Assembly: GCF_005048225.1 (NCBI RefSeq)
Contig: NZ_SUNI01000022.1
Coordinates: 1 to 54,923, forward strand
Source of the DNA: Paracoccus gahaiensis
Lineage (GTDB): Bacteria > Pseudomonadota > Alphaproteobacteria > Rhodobacterales > Rhodobacteraceae
Reading direction: 5' to 3'
DNA: 54,923 nucleotides
The notes under the pieces are model-generated. The model searched no databases, was not told where the DNA came from, and saw only the letters and a list, made by a program, of their open reading frames with translations. Shown piece after piece: positions 38,432 through 47,575 of this stretch; position 1 is the stretch's first letter, and each line of letters opens with the position of its first letter. A program made the translations under genes and the position numbers.

Positions 38432-38508
38432 GCACCCGTAGCTCAGCTGGATAGAGCACCAGACTACGAATCTGGGGGCCGGGCGTTCGAATCGCTCCGG
38501 GTGCACCA
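38432..38508 (+). tRNA. tRNA-Arg(ACG)
   Basis: A 77-nt gene with CCA encoded. The acceptor GCACCCG pairs with CGGGTGC. The D-arm is GCTCAGCTGGATAGAGC. The anticodon stem CCAGA/TCTGG encloses CTACGAA, giving anticodon ACG, read as ICG for Arg CGN codons. The T-loop is GTTCGAATC. Folding is complete. Confidence 0.97.
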
Positions 38509-38601
38509 TTTCCCTTCTTCTGACGACGATGCTGGTTTTGAGGATCGCGACCTGGTCCTGCGATCAAGCTTGGCAGCGGGTCTTTCAGAGGCGCTGAGGC
38601 G

Positions 38602-39204
38602 TCATTTGGGCTGTCTGGTCCGGCCGATCTCTTGCGCGGGAACGCCGCCGACTATGGCGCCGGGGGCGACGTCGCGGCGCACGACCGAGTTCGCGCCGAT
38701 GATCGCATCCTCGCCGATGCACACCGCCCCCAGGATCACGACGCCCGCCCCGACCTCGACCCGATCCCCGATGACGGGGCGGTCGTCCAGGGCATCTCGG
38801 CGGGCGATGCCGAAGGTGGTGTTCTGGCGAATCGTCACGTCGTCACCGATCCATTGCGCCACCAGGATCATGCCGCCGAAATGCTCCAGCCGCACGCGAC
38901 GCCCGACCCGGACCGTGTAGGGCAGATAGATGCCGGTCGAGCGCGAGACCCACCGGAACATGATCCGATAGAGCAGCGTCATCGGCGCGCGCAGCAGCTT
39001 GGGCAGCCCCATGCGCCAATTGCCGAACCGGTGCCAGAACAGCGCCCAGAACCCTTCCGAGAACCAGTCGCGGTCATGGCTGCGGTAATCCTCGGCGATC
39101 AGCGCGGCCATGCCGATGCCTTCGGGGTTGGCATTCGGATGGCCCCGGCCGGGGACGAAGCGCACATCATCGGCGGCCCGGATCTTCCAGTTCTCGCGGG
39201 TCAT
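38602..39204 (-). CDS. Serine acetyltransferase-like hexapeptide-repeat acetyltransferase
   Basis: A 200-residue protein with the left-handed beta-helix repeats GDDVTIRQNTTFGIA, DRVEVGAGVVILGAV and GEDAIIGANSVVRRDV, ending GAIVGGVPAQEIG, as in the serine O-acetyltransferase (LbH_SAT) group. Next to two glycosyltransferases it more likely acetylates a glycan than serine. The start at 39204 overlaps the GT2 stop by 4 bp; ATG at 39213 is possible. Confidence 0.85.
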   Translation of the reverse strand: MTRENWKIRAADDVRFVPGRGHPNANPEGIGMAALIAEDYRSHDRDWFSEGFWALFWHRFGNWRMGLPKLLRAPMTLLYRIMFRWVSRSTGIYLPYTVRVGRRVRLEHFGGMILVAQWIGDDVTIRQNTTFGIARRDALDDRPVIGDRVEVGAGVVILGAVCIGEDAIIGANSVVRRDVAPGAIVGGVPAQEIGRTRQPK

Positions 39205-40217
39205 TGGGGCCATCCCGGCATCAGCGCCCTGGCCGCATGGCGCGGGAAGTCGCGAAAGAACCCCTTGGGTCGGCCCGGGGCCTGACCGCGCAGGCGGGCC
39301 AGGGGGGCATTGAGCGCCGCCCCGGCCAGCCAGCCAAGCGCCGCCCGCAGCGCCCCGCCCCGGCCCGAGGTCTTGAGATGATAGTGGCCCCACGACTCGT
39401 ACCAATAGGCCGGAGGCCGCTTGCGGGGGCCGTCATCCTCCTTCACGCCGGTCGCCGCGCCCTCGGCATGGCGCACGCGGGCAGCAGGCACGTACAGGAC
39501 CTGATGGCCCGCATGGCGGATGCGGAACATCAGTTCGACCTCTTCGAAATACAGAAAGAAGTCCGGATCGAAGGCCCCGGTCCGGCGCAGCACCGACAGG
39601 CGGATCAGGACGGCGGCGCCCGCGACCCAATCGACCGGACCGTCGGGATGATCGGGCGGCAGGGGCACCAGCCGGGCGCCGAAGAGCCGGGTGATCGGAC
39701 CGAAATTGGTGGCCTGCGCAAAGGCGGCGCGGGCCGAGGGAAAGCGGAAGGCCGCAGTCACCTGCCGCCCCGAGGGCAAGGCGATCCCGGCCCCGGCCAC
39801 CGCCGCGCCGGGCGTGGCGTCCAGACGGTCGGCCAGAATTTCCAGCGCCTCGTTTTCAAGTGCCGCGTCGGGATTGAGAAGGAAGATGTAATCGGGGGCG
39901 TCCGCCCGGGCCTGAAGCGCGGCGATGACCAGATTGTTGGCGCGTCCGAAACCGTGGTTCACCGGTTCCAGCCACAGCGTCACCCGCGCGCCCCAGCCTT
40001 GGGCAGCATGATGCCGGGCCAGCAGGCGCGCATCGTCTTCGGGCGAGGCATTGTCGACGACGTGGATCTGGACCCGGCGCCCGCCGTGGTGGCGGTCCAG
40101 CACGCTCTGGATCGCCGCGATCGTCAGATCGGCGGTGCCGTAGTTCACGATGATCACCGCCAGGGAAGACCCATGCGCAGAGGGCGCGCCGTGGCGCGCA
40201 GGGGTCTTGAAAGGCAT
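39201..40217 (-). CDS. Glycosyltransferase family 2 protein
   Basis: A 338-residue protein. The GT-A start is LAVIIVNYGTADLTIAAIQS; the nucleotide-sugar metal site is in IFLLNPDAALEN, and a catalytic-side segment is FDPDFFLYFEEVELMFRIRHAG. It resembles rhamnosyltransferase-type enzymes of O-antigen or exopolysaccharide pathways. It precedes the acetyltransferase with ATGA coupling. Confidence 0.88.
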   Translation of the reverse strand: MPFKTPARHGAPSAHGSSLAVIIVNYGTADLTIAAIQSVLDRHHGGRRVQIHVVDNASPEDDARLLARHHAAQGWGARVTLWLEPVNHGFGRANNLVIAALQARADAPDYIFLLNPDAALENEALEILADRLDATPGAAVAGAGIALPSGRQVTAAFRFPSARAAFAQATNFGPITRLFGARLVPLPPDHPDGPVDWVAGAAVLIRLSVLRRTGAFDPDFFLYFEEVELMFRIRHAGHQVLYVPAARVRHAEGAATGVKEDDGPRKRPPAYWYESWGHYHLKTSGRGGALRAALGWLAGAALNAPLARLRGQAPGRPKGFFRDFPRHAARALMPGWPQ

Positions 40218-40225
40218 GCTGGGGA

Positions 40226-41617
40226 TCAGGCGCTCTGTATTGCTCCGCCGTGATCGCCGAAGACGGAGCGATCGGGCTGCGAGAGGGTTTCATCGACGAT
40301 CTGAAGAATGCGGTCCTTGGCCCGCGCGCCGATCCGGATGCCCAGCAGCCCGGCCGAGATCGGCGGGTTCGTGGTCGGATCGTCATGGCCTTCGATATCC
40401 GCGAAGACGGTGTCGTAACGGCAGCGCGAGACATGCGCGCATTTGAAGAAATCGCCCCATCTGTGCAGCTGGATCTGGCGGTTCCCCAGCTCGATCACCC
40501 GGGCGCCGGGCTTGGCAAAGACCATGTTGGCCAATCCCGCCCCATGCGGCGCGATGACGATGTCGGCCCGGTTCATGGTCGCGATCTGCTCCAGCGGGGA
40601 CAGCCGCTCGAAGACCACCTTCTGGAAGCCCCGGGCCGTCAGTTCGGCCAGCAGAGGTTCGTGGCCGCTGATGCCGCGCGCACGCGCCTCGCCGCCCTCG
40701 TCGCGATCCATCCAGATCAGGCGCGGGGTCTGGCCGATATTGGCCAGCTCCATCTGCAGCAGGGCGACCTTGCGCAGCAGGCCCAGGCTGGATTCGTAGG
40801 ACTGCATGCAGGCCTTCTTCACATGCAGCGGATCCGTGGCCATCTGCATCCAAAGGGGATCGGTGCCCTCGTTGCGCAGCGCCTGGTCGACCGTGGGGTC
40901 GTTGACCGCCGACAGATAGTGCTGATGGCTGTAGACCGAGCGCACCGCATCGAAGCGCGTGGGCTTGACGACGAACTGCACGCGGGGGCTGAGGCTGGGA
41001 TAGATCGCGTCGATGAAGCGACGCAGAAAGCCCTTGATCGAATTGTCAGGCAAATGCAGCGAGATCGGCTTGCCCGAACTGTCATCCAGGTAATGCGCCA
41101 GCGAGCCGAGGGTCTCGGTCAGGAAGTGGTAGTAATTGAAGCCGTTCTTCAGCTCGATCGAGATGTCCAGATCGGCGGCGTCCGCCGGATCATAGACCGG
41201 CATCGGCGACATGGGGTGATCGCGCGATTCCCGCAGCAGGGCGATATGGGGGCTGTCCTCGCCCTTGGCGGGATTGGCCGATTCGAACTTCTTGCGGGCC
41301 CGGTTGCCCGAGGCGCCGTTCAGCCAGAACCGCCCCGACAGCGTCACCAGACCATGCGCAAAGCGCGCGTTCTGCAGCACCACCGGAGAGCTGCGGACCT
41401 CCAGCGCATTCTTGGGCAGGATCTCCATGCGGCGGTTGATCGAGGTCTGTTGCAGCGCCTGCAGCTCGTCGTGGTCGCTGGCCGCGAAGGCGCGGATTTC
41501 GGCAGGTTCGACCTTGCGGACGATCCAGCTGGGCGATCTGCCGATATAGGAGATATTCCCGTGCAATGTCGGAACATGCAGGATGTCAGCCGGGGGCAAA
41601 CGCCATTTTTCGTGCAT
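40226..41617 (-). CDS. Glycosyltransferase family 61 (DUF563) protein
   Basis: A 463-residue protein. The family core in the C-terminal third includes MNRADIVIAPHGAGLANMVF and PGARVIELG, with LIWMDRDEGG upstream. The N-terminal half is not assignable. Bacterial GT61 enzymes act in capsule and exopolysaccharide synthesis. It begins the three-gene minus-strand glycan run, 8 bp from the GT2 gene. GGTGGGTGA lies upstream of the start. Confidence 0.82.
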   Translation of the reverse strand: MHEKWRLPPADILHVPTLHGNISYIGRSPSWIVRKVEPAEIRAFAASDHDELQALQQTSINRRMEILPKNALEVRSSPVVLQNARFAHGLVTLSGRFWLNGASGNRARKKFESANPAKGEDSPHIALLRESRDHPMSPMPVYDPADAADLDISIELKNGFNYYHFLTETLGSLAHYLDDSSGKPISLHLPDNSIKGFLRRFIDAIYPSLSPRVQFVVKPTRFDAVRSVYSHQHYLSAVNDPTVDQALRNEGTDPLWMQMATDPLHVKKACMQSYESSLGLLRKVALLQMELANIGQTPRLIWMDRDEGGEARARGISGHEPLLAELTARGFQKVVFERLSPLEQIATMNRADIVIAPHGAGLANMVFAKPGARVIELGNRQIQLHRWGDFFKCAHVSRCRYDTVFADIEGHDDPTTNPPISAGLLGIRIGARAKDRILQIVDETLSQPDRSVFGDHGGAIQSA

Positions 41618-41822
41618 AAAAAATCACCCACCATTTAAGGATCAAAGGATCGAACGCCGACCCCGGCCCCCGGCTCTGCCCTCTGGCATGGCCAGCAAAA
41701 CAAGGGCGATCAGATGAGAATGATCTAAACCGTTTCATACAAAACGTCGAGATCAGCGCACCTGTACAAAAGATCAGGAAAACATTGGCGTGTAATTATC
41801 AAAGATTAAATTGCACAGCTGC

Positions 41823-41852
41823 GACCTATCCAAAGCGATAGGTCCTTATTTT
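41823..41852 (+). terminator. Hairpin with T-rich tail in the divergent spacer
   Basis: GACCTATC (41823-41830) and GATAGGTC (41837-41844) form a perfect 8-bp stem with a 6-nt loop, followed by CTTATTTT. It could be a weak terminator or an operator-like palindrome. Confidence 0.4.
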
Positions 41853-41905
41853 GCGAAGCTGCAGGAAAAGACAGTTTGCCGCCGGTCTCGCACCCCTGGG
41901 AAACT

Positions 41906-41914
41906 TGATATAAT
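41906..41914 (+). promoter_or_regulatory. Extended -10 promoter element
   Basis: TGATATAAT is a perfect TGnTATAAT extended -10, on the plus strand, which needs little -35. No good -35 is seen at 17 nt. The leader to the start at 42153 would be about 230 nt. Confidence 0.5.
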
Positions 41915-42152
41915 GAACTGTCTGGTGTCCGGTGGTTTAAAGCGCCTTTTTTCCGGCAACCGGAGCGTGATTTGCGGCGATCGGGCGAAAGGGCGTCTTG
42001 ATCTTTCGAATTGGGTATTTGGTGATGTTTTCTTCTCTAAGACAGCTGGCGTTCCAGCATCTTCCTGTCATCCCACGGTTGAAGGACGGTCCGCTGCGCG
42101 CATCCTTTCAGGCGAATCGCGGCGTTCGGCCAGACGGCGGAAGAGTCCAGGC

Positions 42153-44279
42153 ATGACCATGGACGCGCCCGCTGGCCGCCTCGCAACGGGATCGGATGCC
42201 CTGCACACCGTCTGGTCCGCGCTGTCGGCCCCGTTCCGCACCCCCCCTCCGGCCGATCTGGCGCAGGTCGTGGCGCATCTGGATCCGGGTCTTCTGGCCC
42301 ATGCGGTCCGGTTCTTTCCCTCGCGCGACGCTGTGCTGGCGGCCCCGCCACGGCCCGGCCTGCGCCGCATCTTCTCGCTGGAGGAGGGCGATCTGGTCAT
42401 TCGCGGCCCCAATCAGCCGGACGATCCGCTGTTCAAGGGCTATCCCTGCTGGGGCGCGTCAGAGCGGGTTCCGCTGGCGGCCTTGGCGCAGGGGACCGCC
42501 CCGGACCAGGTGGCGCCCGCGATCATCGACCAGATCCGGCTGATCTCGGCCCTGAACCCCGTCGCCGTCCGGGACCGCACGCCGCGCGCGCAGACCATCC
42601 CCGGCGCTTGCGGTCTGGTGGTGACCCATGTGCCGCGCCTGCGCGTCTGGCTGCCCGAGGCGGGGCCGCGCAGCGGTCAGGAGACCAACCGGCGGCTGAA
42701 GGACGCGGATGGCCGGTGGTGGCGGCGCGTCGATCTGGCCGAGCCCGAGGATGACGGCGGCGAGGAACGCCCCCTCGGGGCGACCTTCCGGCCCGGTCCG
42801 GGCGCGTCTGCGCTGACCGTCGAGGCTGGCTGGCTGGTTCTGCGGTCGCGGTCCTGCCGCATGGCGGCGCTGTACGACCGCGAGCCTTTCTGGGGAGTGG
42901 AACGGGCCTTCGCGCTGGACGGCGTGCCGGTCCTTCCGACCCTTCGCGGGCAGCCTCGGGCAGAGGACCTGCTGAGCGTCGATCTGGGCCGCGCGGCCGG
43001 CCTGATCGCCGATGTTCAGTGGCAGCGCCACGACACCGGTCTGGGCGGCGAGGGCTGGACGCCCATTCCCGGGGCCCGGTCGCCCGGCCTTCCGATCGGG
43101 CAGGACCTTCGGGGCGCTTGGCTCCGGGTGCGGGCGCGCGGTCCCGCCACGGGGCGGCGATGGGTCGCCTCGAACGTCATCGGCCCGGTGCAGGCCGCGG
43201 GCCCGGCCCCGCTGGCGCCCGCGCCCTGTCCGCTGGACCGCCGTCCCGCCCCGCAGGCCCATGATGCCCTGAAGGCCCTCGCCGACCAAGGGGCCCCGGC
43301 GCCGCTGGATCTGTATCGCGATCCGGACTTCCGGCCCGGCACCGGCTGGCTGGGGCGCGTGGCCACGGCGGGCCTGGCCTATGCCGCCAGCCTCCAGACG
43401 ACCTATGCCCCGGGCGAGAACGTCATCCATCCCTGCATGGTGGAGTTGCCGGTCGATGTCTGCGGCTATCGCTATCTCTGCGCCATCACCGCCTATCCCA
43501 CGGGTCCCGCGCTGGAGGATCCCTTCCTCTACGGTTCGAACGACCGGCTGAACTGGACGCTTCTGGCCGATGCGCCGCAGCCGCTGGATGTCCGCAAGCC
43601 GGTGCAGGGCGCCTATAACAGCGACACCTTCCTCACCCATGACCCGGTCGCCGGGGTGCTGGTCGTGGGCTATCGGTCCTACGAGCCCCGGTCCGAGGGC
43701 GATCCGGGGGTGGCCAATTCCGACGTGGTGCTCAAGTGCCGCACGACGCGCGACGGCCATCGCTGGTCCGAGCCGTCCGAGCTGATGCGGATGCCGGCGG
43801 ATCGCAACATCATGCTGTCGCCCACGATGATCTTCGATCCCGACACCGGCCTGTGGCACATGTGGACGATCCACCGGCCCGCGATGCATCACTGGACGGC
43901 GCCCGCGCTGCAGGGGCCCTGGACGCTGGACGAGGCACAGATCCCGCTGGACCTGTTCCGGGTGCCGCATCACCACGAGGTGAAATGGGTGGGCGACCGG
44001 CTGGTCTGCCTGCTCTATTCCCGCCAGGACGGGAACCTCTATTTCGGGATCTTCGCCCCGGGGTCCTGGACCGAGGTCGAATGGAGCCTGACGCCCCTGC
44101 TGCATCCGCGCCCCGCCTGCCTCTACAAGGCGTCCTTCGTGCCGGTCCATGATCCGGTTGCGAACACCTTGGCCTTCGATCTGTGGTGGACCCGGGGGGC
44201 GGCGGGCCCGGCGGGCGGCACCGATGCAGGGCATGGCCGCAAGCTGCAATATGCCCGCACCGTGCCGGTCGCGCTGTAG
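42153..44279 (+). CDS. Large protein of unknown function with probable C-terminal beta-propeller
   Basis: A 708-residue protein from ATG 42153 (MTMDAPAGRLATG), preferred over an in-frame start at 41811 because the upstream residues are coded by AT-rich atypical DNA. There is no signal peptide or transmembrane segment. About 285-350 resembles an Ig-like unit (VQWQRHDTG, WTPIPGA, DLRGAWLRVRARG). About 400-708 has repeated strand motifs such as AITAYPTGPALEDPFLYGS, SPTMIFDPDTGLWHMW and RVPHHHEVKW, suggesting a five-bladed GH43/GH32-like propeller. A glycan-related role is inferred from its neighbours only. Confidence 0.7.
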   Translation: MTMDAPAGRLATGSDALHTVWSALSAPFRTPPPADLAQVVAHLDPGLLAHAVRFFPSRDAVLAAPPRPGLRRIFSLEEGDLVIRGPNQPDDPLFKGYPCWGASERVPLAALAQGTAPDQVAPAIIDQIRLISALNPVAVRDRTPRAQTIPGACGLVVTHVPRLRVWLPEAGPRSGQETNRRLKDADGRWWRRVDLAEPEDDGGEERPLGATFRPGPGASALTVEAGWLVLRSRSCRMAALYDREPFWGVERAFALDGVPVLPTLRGQPRAEDLLSVDLGRAAGLIADVQWQRHDTGLGGEGWTPIPGARSPGLPIGQDLRGAWLRVRARGPATGRRWVASNVIGPVQAAGPAPLAPAPCPLDRRPAPQAHDALKALADQGAPAPLDLYRDPDFRPGTGWLGRVATAGLAYAASLQTTYAPGENVIHPCMVELPVDVCGYRYLCAITAYPTGPALEDPFLYGSNDRLNWTLLADAPQPLDVRKPVQGAYNSDTFLTHDPVAGVLVVGYRSYEPRSEGDPGVANSDVVLKCRTTRDGHRWSEPSELMRMPADRNIMLSPTMIFDPDTGLWHMWTIHRPAMHHWTAPALQGPWTLDEAQIPLDLFRVPHHHEVKWVGDRLVCLLYSRQDGNLYFGIFAPGSWTEVEWSLTPLLHPRPACLYKASFVPVHDPVANTLAFDLWWTRGAAGPAGGTDAGHGRKLQYARTVPVAL

Positions 44280-44285
44280 CCGCCC

Positions 44286-45449
44286 CTAGCTGAGCGGGGG
44301 GAGGCGGCGCCGGGCCTCGGCGCGGGCCGCCTGGGCGGCCTTGCGGGCGCGCTGCCAGGGCGCGCCGTGCTGCAGCCACAGGGCCGCGATCCACCACAGC
44401 GCCAGGCAGGCCCAGAGGTCCACCGCCAGCCGCCGCCAGATCGTCTGTCCGGCGGGCGTCATCTGCATCGCGTCGCCCAGCACCGACAGCAGCACGCAGG
44501 CCACGAAGGTCAGCAGACCGCCCCGCCCGATCTGCTGCAGCGCCACGCCAAGCCGGGTGGCGGCCAGCCATTCCATCGGCCGCGCGAAGGGCACGGCCAC
44601 CAGCCAGGCGGCGGCGACGATGGCCAAATAACGGGTGCCATCCAGGCTCCACTTGTCGATGCTGCCATAGACCAGCTTCAGCGCCTGGCGAAAGGCCAAG
44701 CCCGGCTCTCCGATCTTGGCGCCGATGACGATGGCGCTGCCGAAGGCGAACATGCCCAAAGCCAGCACCGTCAGCAGATGCCGCCATGGCCACAGGGTCG
44801 CCATGATCCTCTCGCGGTAGAGGCCCATCGCCACGCCGGTGAAGAACAGCATCTGCCAGCCGAAGGGGTTGAACAGGAAGCCGTTCTCGACCCGGTGATT
44901 GGGAACCATCGCGTTCAGCCCCGGGGCGTACCACCATAACAGGACCGAGGCCCCGGCCACTGCCCAGGGCGCGCGCAGCATCAGCGGGACGACCAGCAGC
45001 GACAGGGCGATCAGGATCACGTACAGCGCCAGCACGTCGATGATGTTGGGCTGCACCCAGAAGGTCGCGACCGTCCCGGCGAAGCCCAGGGGATTGTCGA
45101 GGATCCAGATCGCATACTGGTTCCAGATCGCGGTGTGGGGCCGGTCCAGCGCCAGCAGGGCCGCCGACAGCAAGGCCATCAGCACGGCACCGACGATCAT
45201 CGCGCGCCAGACCTCGAAGGCGCGGCGGCCGAAGCGGCGCTGCGCCATGCGGCGGCCCTCGCGGGCCTCGACGGCCCGCCAGACGATGCCGACCAGAAAG
45301 CCCGACAGCAGCACGAACATCTCGGAGGCGTCGAAGATCGAGAAATTGGGCAGGGTCACCTGCCGCATGGCCGAGATCGGCATGTGATTGACCATGATGC
45401 TGACCAGCGCGTAGCCGCGCAGCATGTCCAGCGCGATGAGACGGTTCAT
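44286..45449 (-). CDS. opgC: OpgC-type membrane protein (acyltransferase-3-like)
   Basis: A 387-residue membrane protein with about ten hydrophobic segments, starting MNRLIALDMLRGYALVSIMV. OpgC proteins add succinyl groups to osmoregulated periplasmic glucans in Rhodobacter. Here it follows opgH with an ATGA overlap, which fixes the start and supports the assignment. Its end is 6 bp from the convergent 708-residue gene. Confidence 0.9.
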   Translation of the reverse strand: MNRLIALDMLRGYALVSIMVNHMPISAMRQVTLPNFSIFDASEMFVLLSGFLVGIVWRAVEAREGRRMAQRRFGRRAFEVWRAMIVGAVLMALLSAALLALDRPHTAIWNQYAIWILDNPLGFAGTVATFWVQPNIIDVLALYVILIALSLLVVPLMLRAPWAVAGASVLLWWYAPGLNAMVPNHRVENGFLFNPFGWQMLFFTGVAMGLYRERIMATLWPWRHLLTVLALGMFAFGSAIVIGAKIGEPGLAFRQALKLVYGSIDKWSLDGTRYLAIVAAAWLVAVPFARPMEWLAATRLGVALQQIGRGGLLTFVACVLLSVLGDAMQMTPAGQTIWRRLAVDLWACLALWWIAALWLQHGAPWQRARKAAQAARAEARRRLPPLS

Positions 45450-47575
45450 GCGGGCAGCCGGCTCCAGCGGGTCAGAAGGTCGGCGTCCAGCAGCATGGCG
45501 TCGGTTTCGCCGGGGTCCAGATCCTGCAGGGCCTCGCCGCGGCTGACCGCATGGTCGATCTTGGCGGCGGCAGTGACCCGGGCCAGCCGCAGGGTGCGGG
45601 GCAGGTCGTCGGGCAGGGGGGACAGCATGGCGCTGTGCCGGGCCAGAAGGTCCGGGTCCTCGGCCAGACGCATCAGCGCCGTGGCGCCTGCGACCGGCTG
45701 GGGCAGGCTGCGGGTGATGGCGGCGGCATGGGTCAGGATGGCCGGGGGATCGCGTTCCTCGGGGGTGACCAGAAGGCCGCGCATCCGGGCCCACCGGCCA
45801 AAGACCGGGCTGGCCGACAGGCGCGAAGTCAGCGGCGACATGATCAGCCCCGCCAGGATCGGCGACAGCCAGATCAGCTGCTCGGGCGAGAAGCGGGCCA
45901 GCACGCCAAGCGTGGCCAGCCCCAGGACCACATGCGCCCAGTGATGGCGCGCGACCACCCCCCAAGAGGGCATCGAGCCCGCCCGGGTCTGCGCGTCCCA
46001 GCCACTGTCGCGGCCCGACAGGATCTCGAAGATCTGCCGCGTCTGGACCAGCATCTGCACCGGCGCGATTAGGGCCGACAGGACCGTCTCGAAGAGGGCG
46101 CTGGCAAAGATCCGCACCCGCCCGCCCGACTGCCGCGCCAGAGGCCGCAGCCAGGCGCGGAAGGTGGCGATGAACTTGGGCAGCAGCAGCAGGGTCATCG
46201 CGCCCAGGAACAGCCACAGCATCCGGCGGCTGTCGAAGACCGGCCAGTCGGGGAACAGCTGATACGAGTTCGGGAAATATTCCGGGGTGGACAGAAGCAC
46301 CGTGGCCGACAGGACCAGACCCACCAGGATCAGCGCCAGCCACAGGGGGCTCATCAGGAATCCCATGATCCCGATGATGAAATGCGCCCGGCTGATGCCG
46401 CGCAGGCCCCGCATGCCCAGCAGGCGGGAATGCTGCAGGTTGCCCTGCGCCCACCGGCGTTCGCGCGCGGCCATGTCCAGAAGGGTCGGCGGGCAGCCCT
46501 CGTAGCTGCCGCGCAGGTCATGGTCCAGCCGCACCGTCCAGCCGGCCCGGCCCATCGCCCCCGCCTCGACGAAGTCATGGCTGAGGATCGTGCCGCCGAA
46601 GGGCGCCTTGCCGGGCAGGCTGGGCAACCCGCAGGCGCGGGCAAAGGCCTCGACGCGGATGATGGCGTTGTGGCCCCAGTAATTGCCGGTATTGCCCGAC
46701 CACGCGGCCACGCCGCGCGCGATCATCGGGCCATAGACGCGGCCTGCGAACTGGGTCAGGCGGGCAAAGATCGTCTCGCCCCCGACCAGCACCGGCATGG
46801 TCTGGATTAGGCCCATGCGCGGATCGGCGTTCATGCGGGCCGACAGGGCCTTGATGGTGGCGCCGGACATGACGCTGTCGGCGTCCAGCACGACCATCTG
46901 GTCATAGCGCCCGCCCCAGCTGCGGATGAACTGCGCCAGGTTGCCGGACTTGCGGTCCTCGTTGGTCAGGCGGCGGCGATACCAGATCGGCAGCGGCGAC
47001 AGGCTGCGCGCCGCCTCGATCACCAGCGTCTCGGTCACCGCGATCTGGGGATTGCGGGTGTCGGACAGCACGAAGATCTCGGTCCGGTGGCCCAGCCCGA
47101 GCGCGTCCAGCTCGCGCGCCAGCGCCACCAGCAGGCCGGTGCTGACCGCCACATCCTCGTGATAGATCGGCATGACGACCACCAGCCGGGCGTCGTTCGG
47201 CCCTTCGGGCGTGGTGGGCGTCGGGGCCAGGAACCCGGCCAGCGTGCCGCAGAAGGAAAATCCGACCCAGGCAAAGGTCGGCACGAACAGGACCAGCAGC
47301 GCGATCTGCATCGGCGTCGGATTGGCCCCGAAAGCGGCCAGCATCTGCCAGAAGCCGGTGACGGCCAGCGCCGCCATGCCCCCGAAGGCGATCAGCCGCG
47401 CCATCCAGACCCGCATGCTGTTCTGGGCCCGGCCCGGACCGCCCTGCGCTGCGCGTGCAAAATCCTGCACCGGCATGTCCAGCGGCGCCAGGGGGGGCAC
47501 GGCCGGGCGGTGGCTTGCGTCATGCGGCGCAGCCTCGCGCCCGACGGGCGGCCTCGGGTCGGACATCGCAGTCAT
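45446..47575 (-). CDS. opgH: Glucans biosynthesis glucosyltransferase OpgH (MdoH)
   Basis: A 709-residue membrane glucosyltransferase. The GT2 acidic motifs are VLSDTRNP, VVLDADSVMSG and HDFVEAG, and the processivity motif is in RERRWAQGNLQH. Several transmembrane segments flank the cytoplasmic domain. OpgH builds the beta-1,2 glucan backbone from UDP-glucose. It overlaps opgG by 4 bp and opgC by 4 bp. Confidence 0.95.
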   Translation of the reverse strand: MTAMSDPRPPVGREAAPHDASHRPAVPPLAPLDMPVQDFARAAQGGPGRAQNSMRVWMARLIAFGGMAALAVTGFWQMLAAFGANPTPMQIALLVLFVPTFAWVGFSFCGTLAGFLAPTPTTPEGPNDARLVVVMPIYHEDVAVSTGLLVALARELDALGLGHRTEIFVLSDTRNPQIAVTETLVIEAARSLSPLPIWYRRRLTNEDRKSGNLAQFIRSWGGRYDQMVVLDADSVMSGATIKALSARMNADPRMGLIQTMPVLVGGETIFARLTQFAGRVYGPMIARGVAAWSGNTGNYWGHNAIIRVEAFARACGLPSLPGKAPFGGTILSHDFVEAGAMGRAGWTVRLDHDLRGSYEGCPPTLLDMAARERRWAQGNLQHSRLLGMRGLRGISRAHFIIGIMGFLMSPLWLALILVGLVLSATVLLSTPEYFPNSYQLFPDWPVFDSRRMLWLFLGAMTLLLLPKFIATFRAWLRPLARQSGGRVRIFASALFETVLSALIAPVQMLVQTRQIFEILSGRDSGWDAQTRAGSMPSWGVVARHHWAHVVLGLATLGVLARFSPEQLIWLSPILAGLIMSPLTSRLSASPVFGRWARMRGLLVTPEERDPPAILTHAAAITRSLPQPVAGATALMRLAEDPDLLARHSAMLSPLPDDLPRTLRLARVTAAAKIDHAVSRGEALQDLDPGETDAMLLDADLLTRWSRLPA

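Larger units (their letters stand above)
41618..42152. other. 535-bp AT-rich divergent spacer
   Basis: No convincing gene is present, although an open frame from 41811 runs into the large plus-strand gene. The DNA is clearly more AT-rich than its flanks. It holds a hairpin with T-rich tail (41823-41852) and an extended -10 element (41906-41914) facing right. Confidence 0.65.

Noticed and set aside
41811..42152. N-terminal extension of the 708-residue protein
   Set aside because: The DNA is AT-rich and the residues lack normal composition; an extended -10 and a stem lie inside it. The start at 42153 fits better, though not proven.
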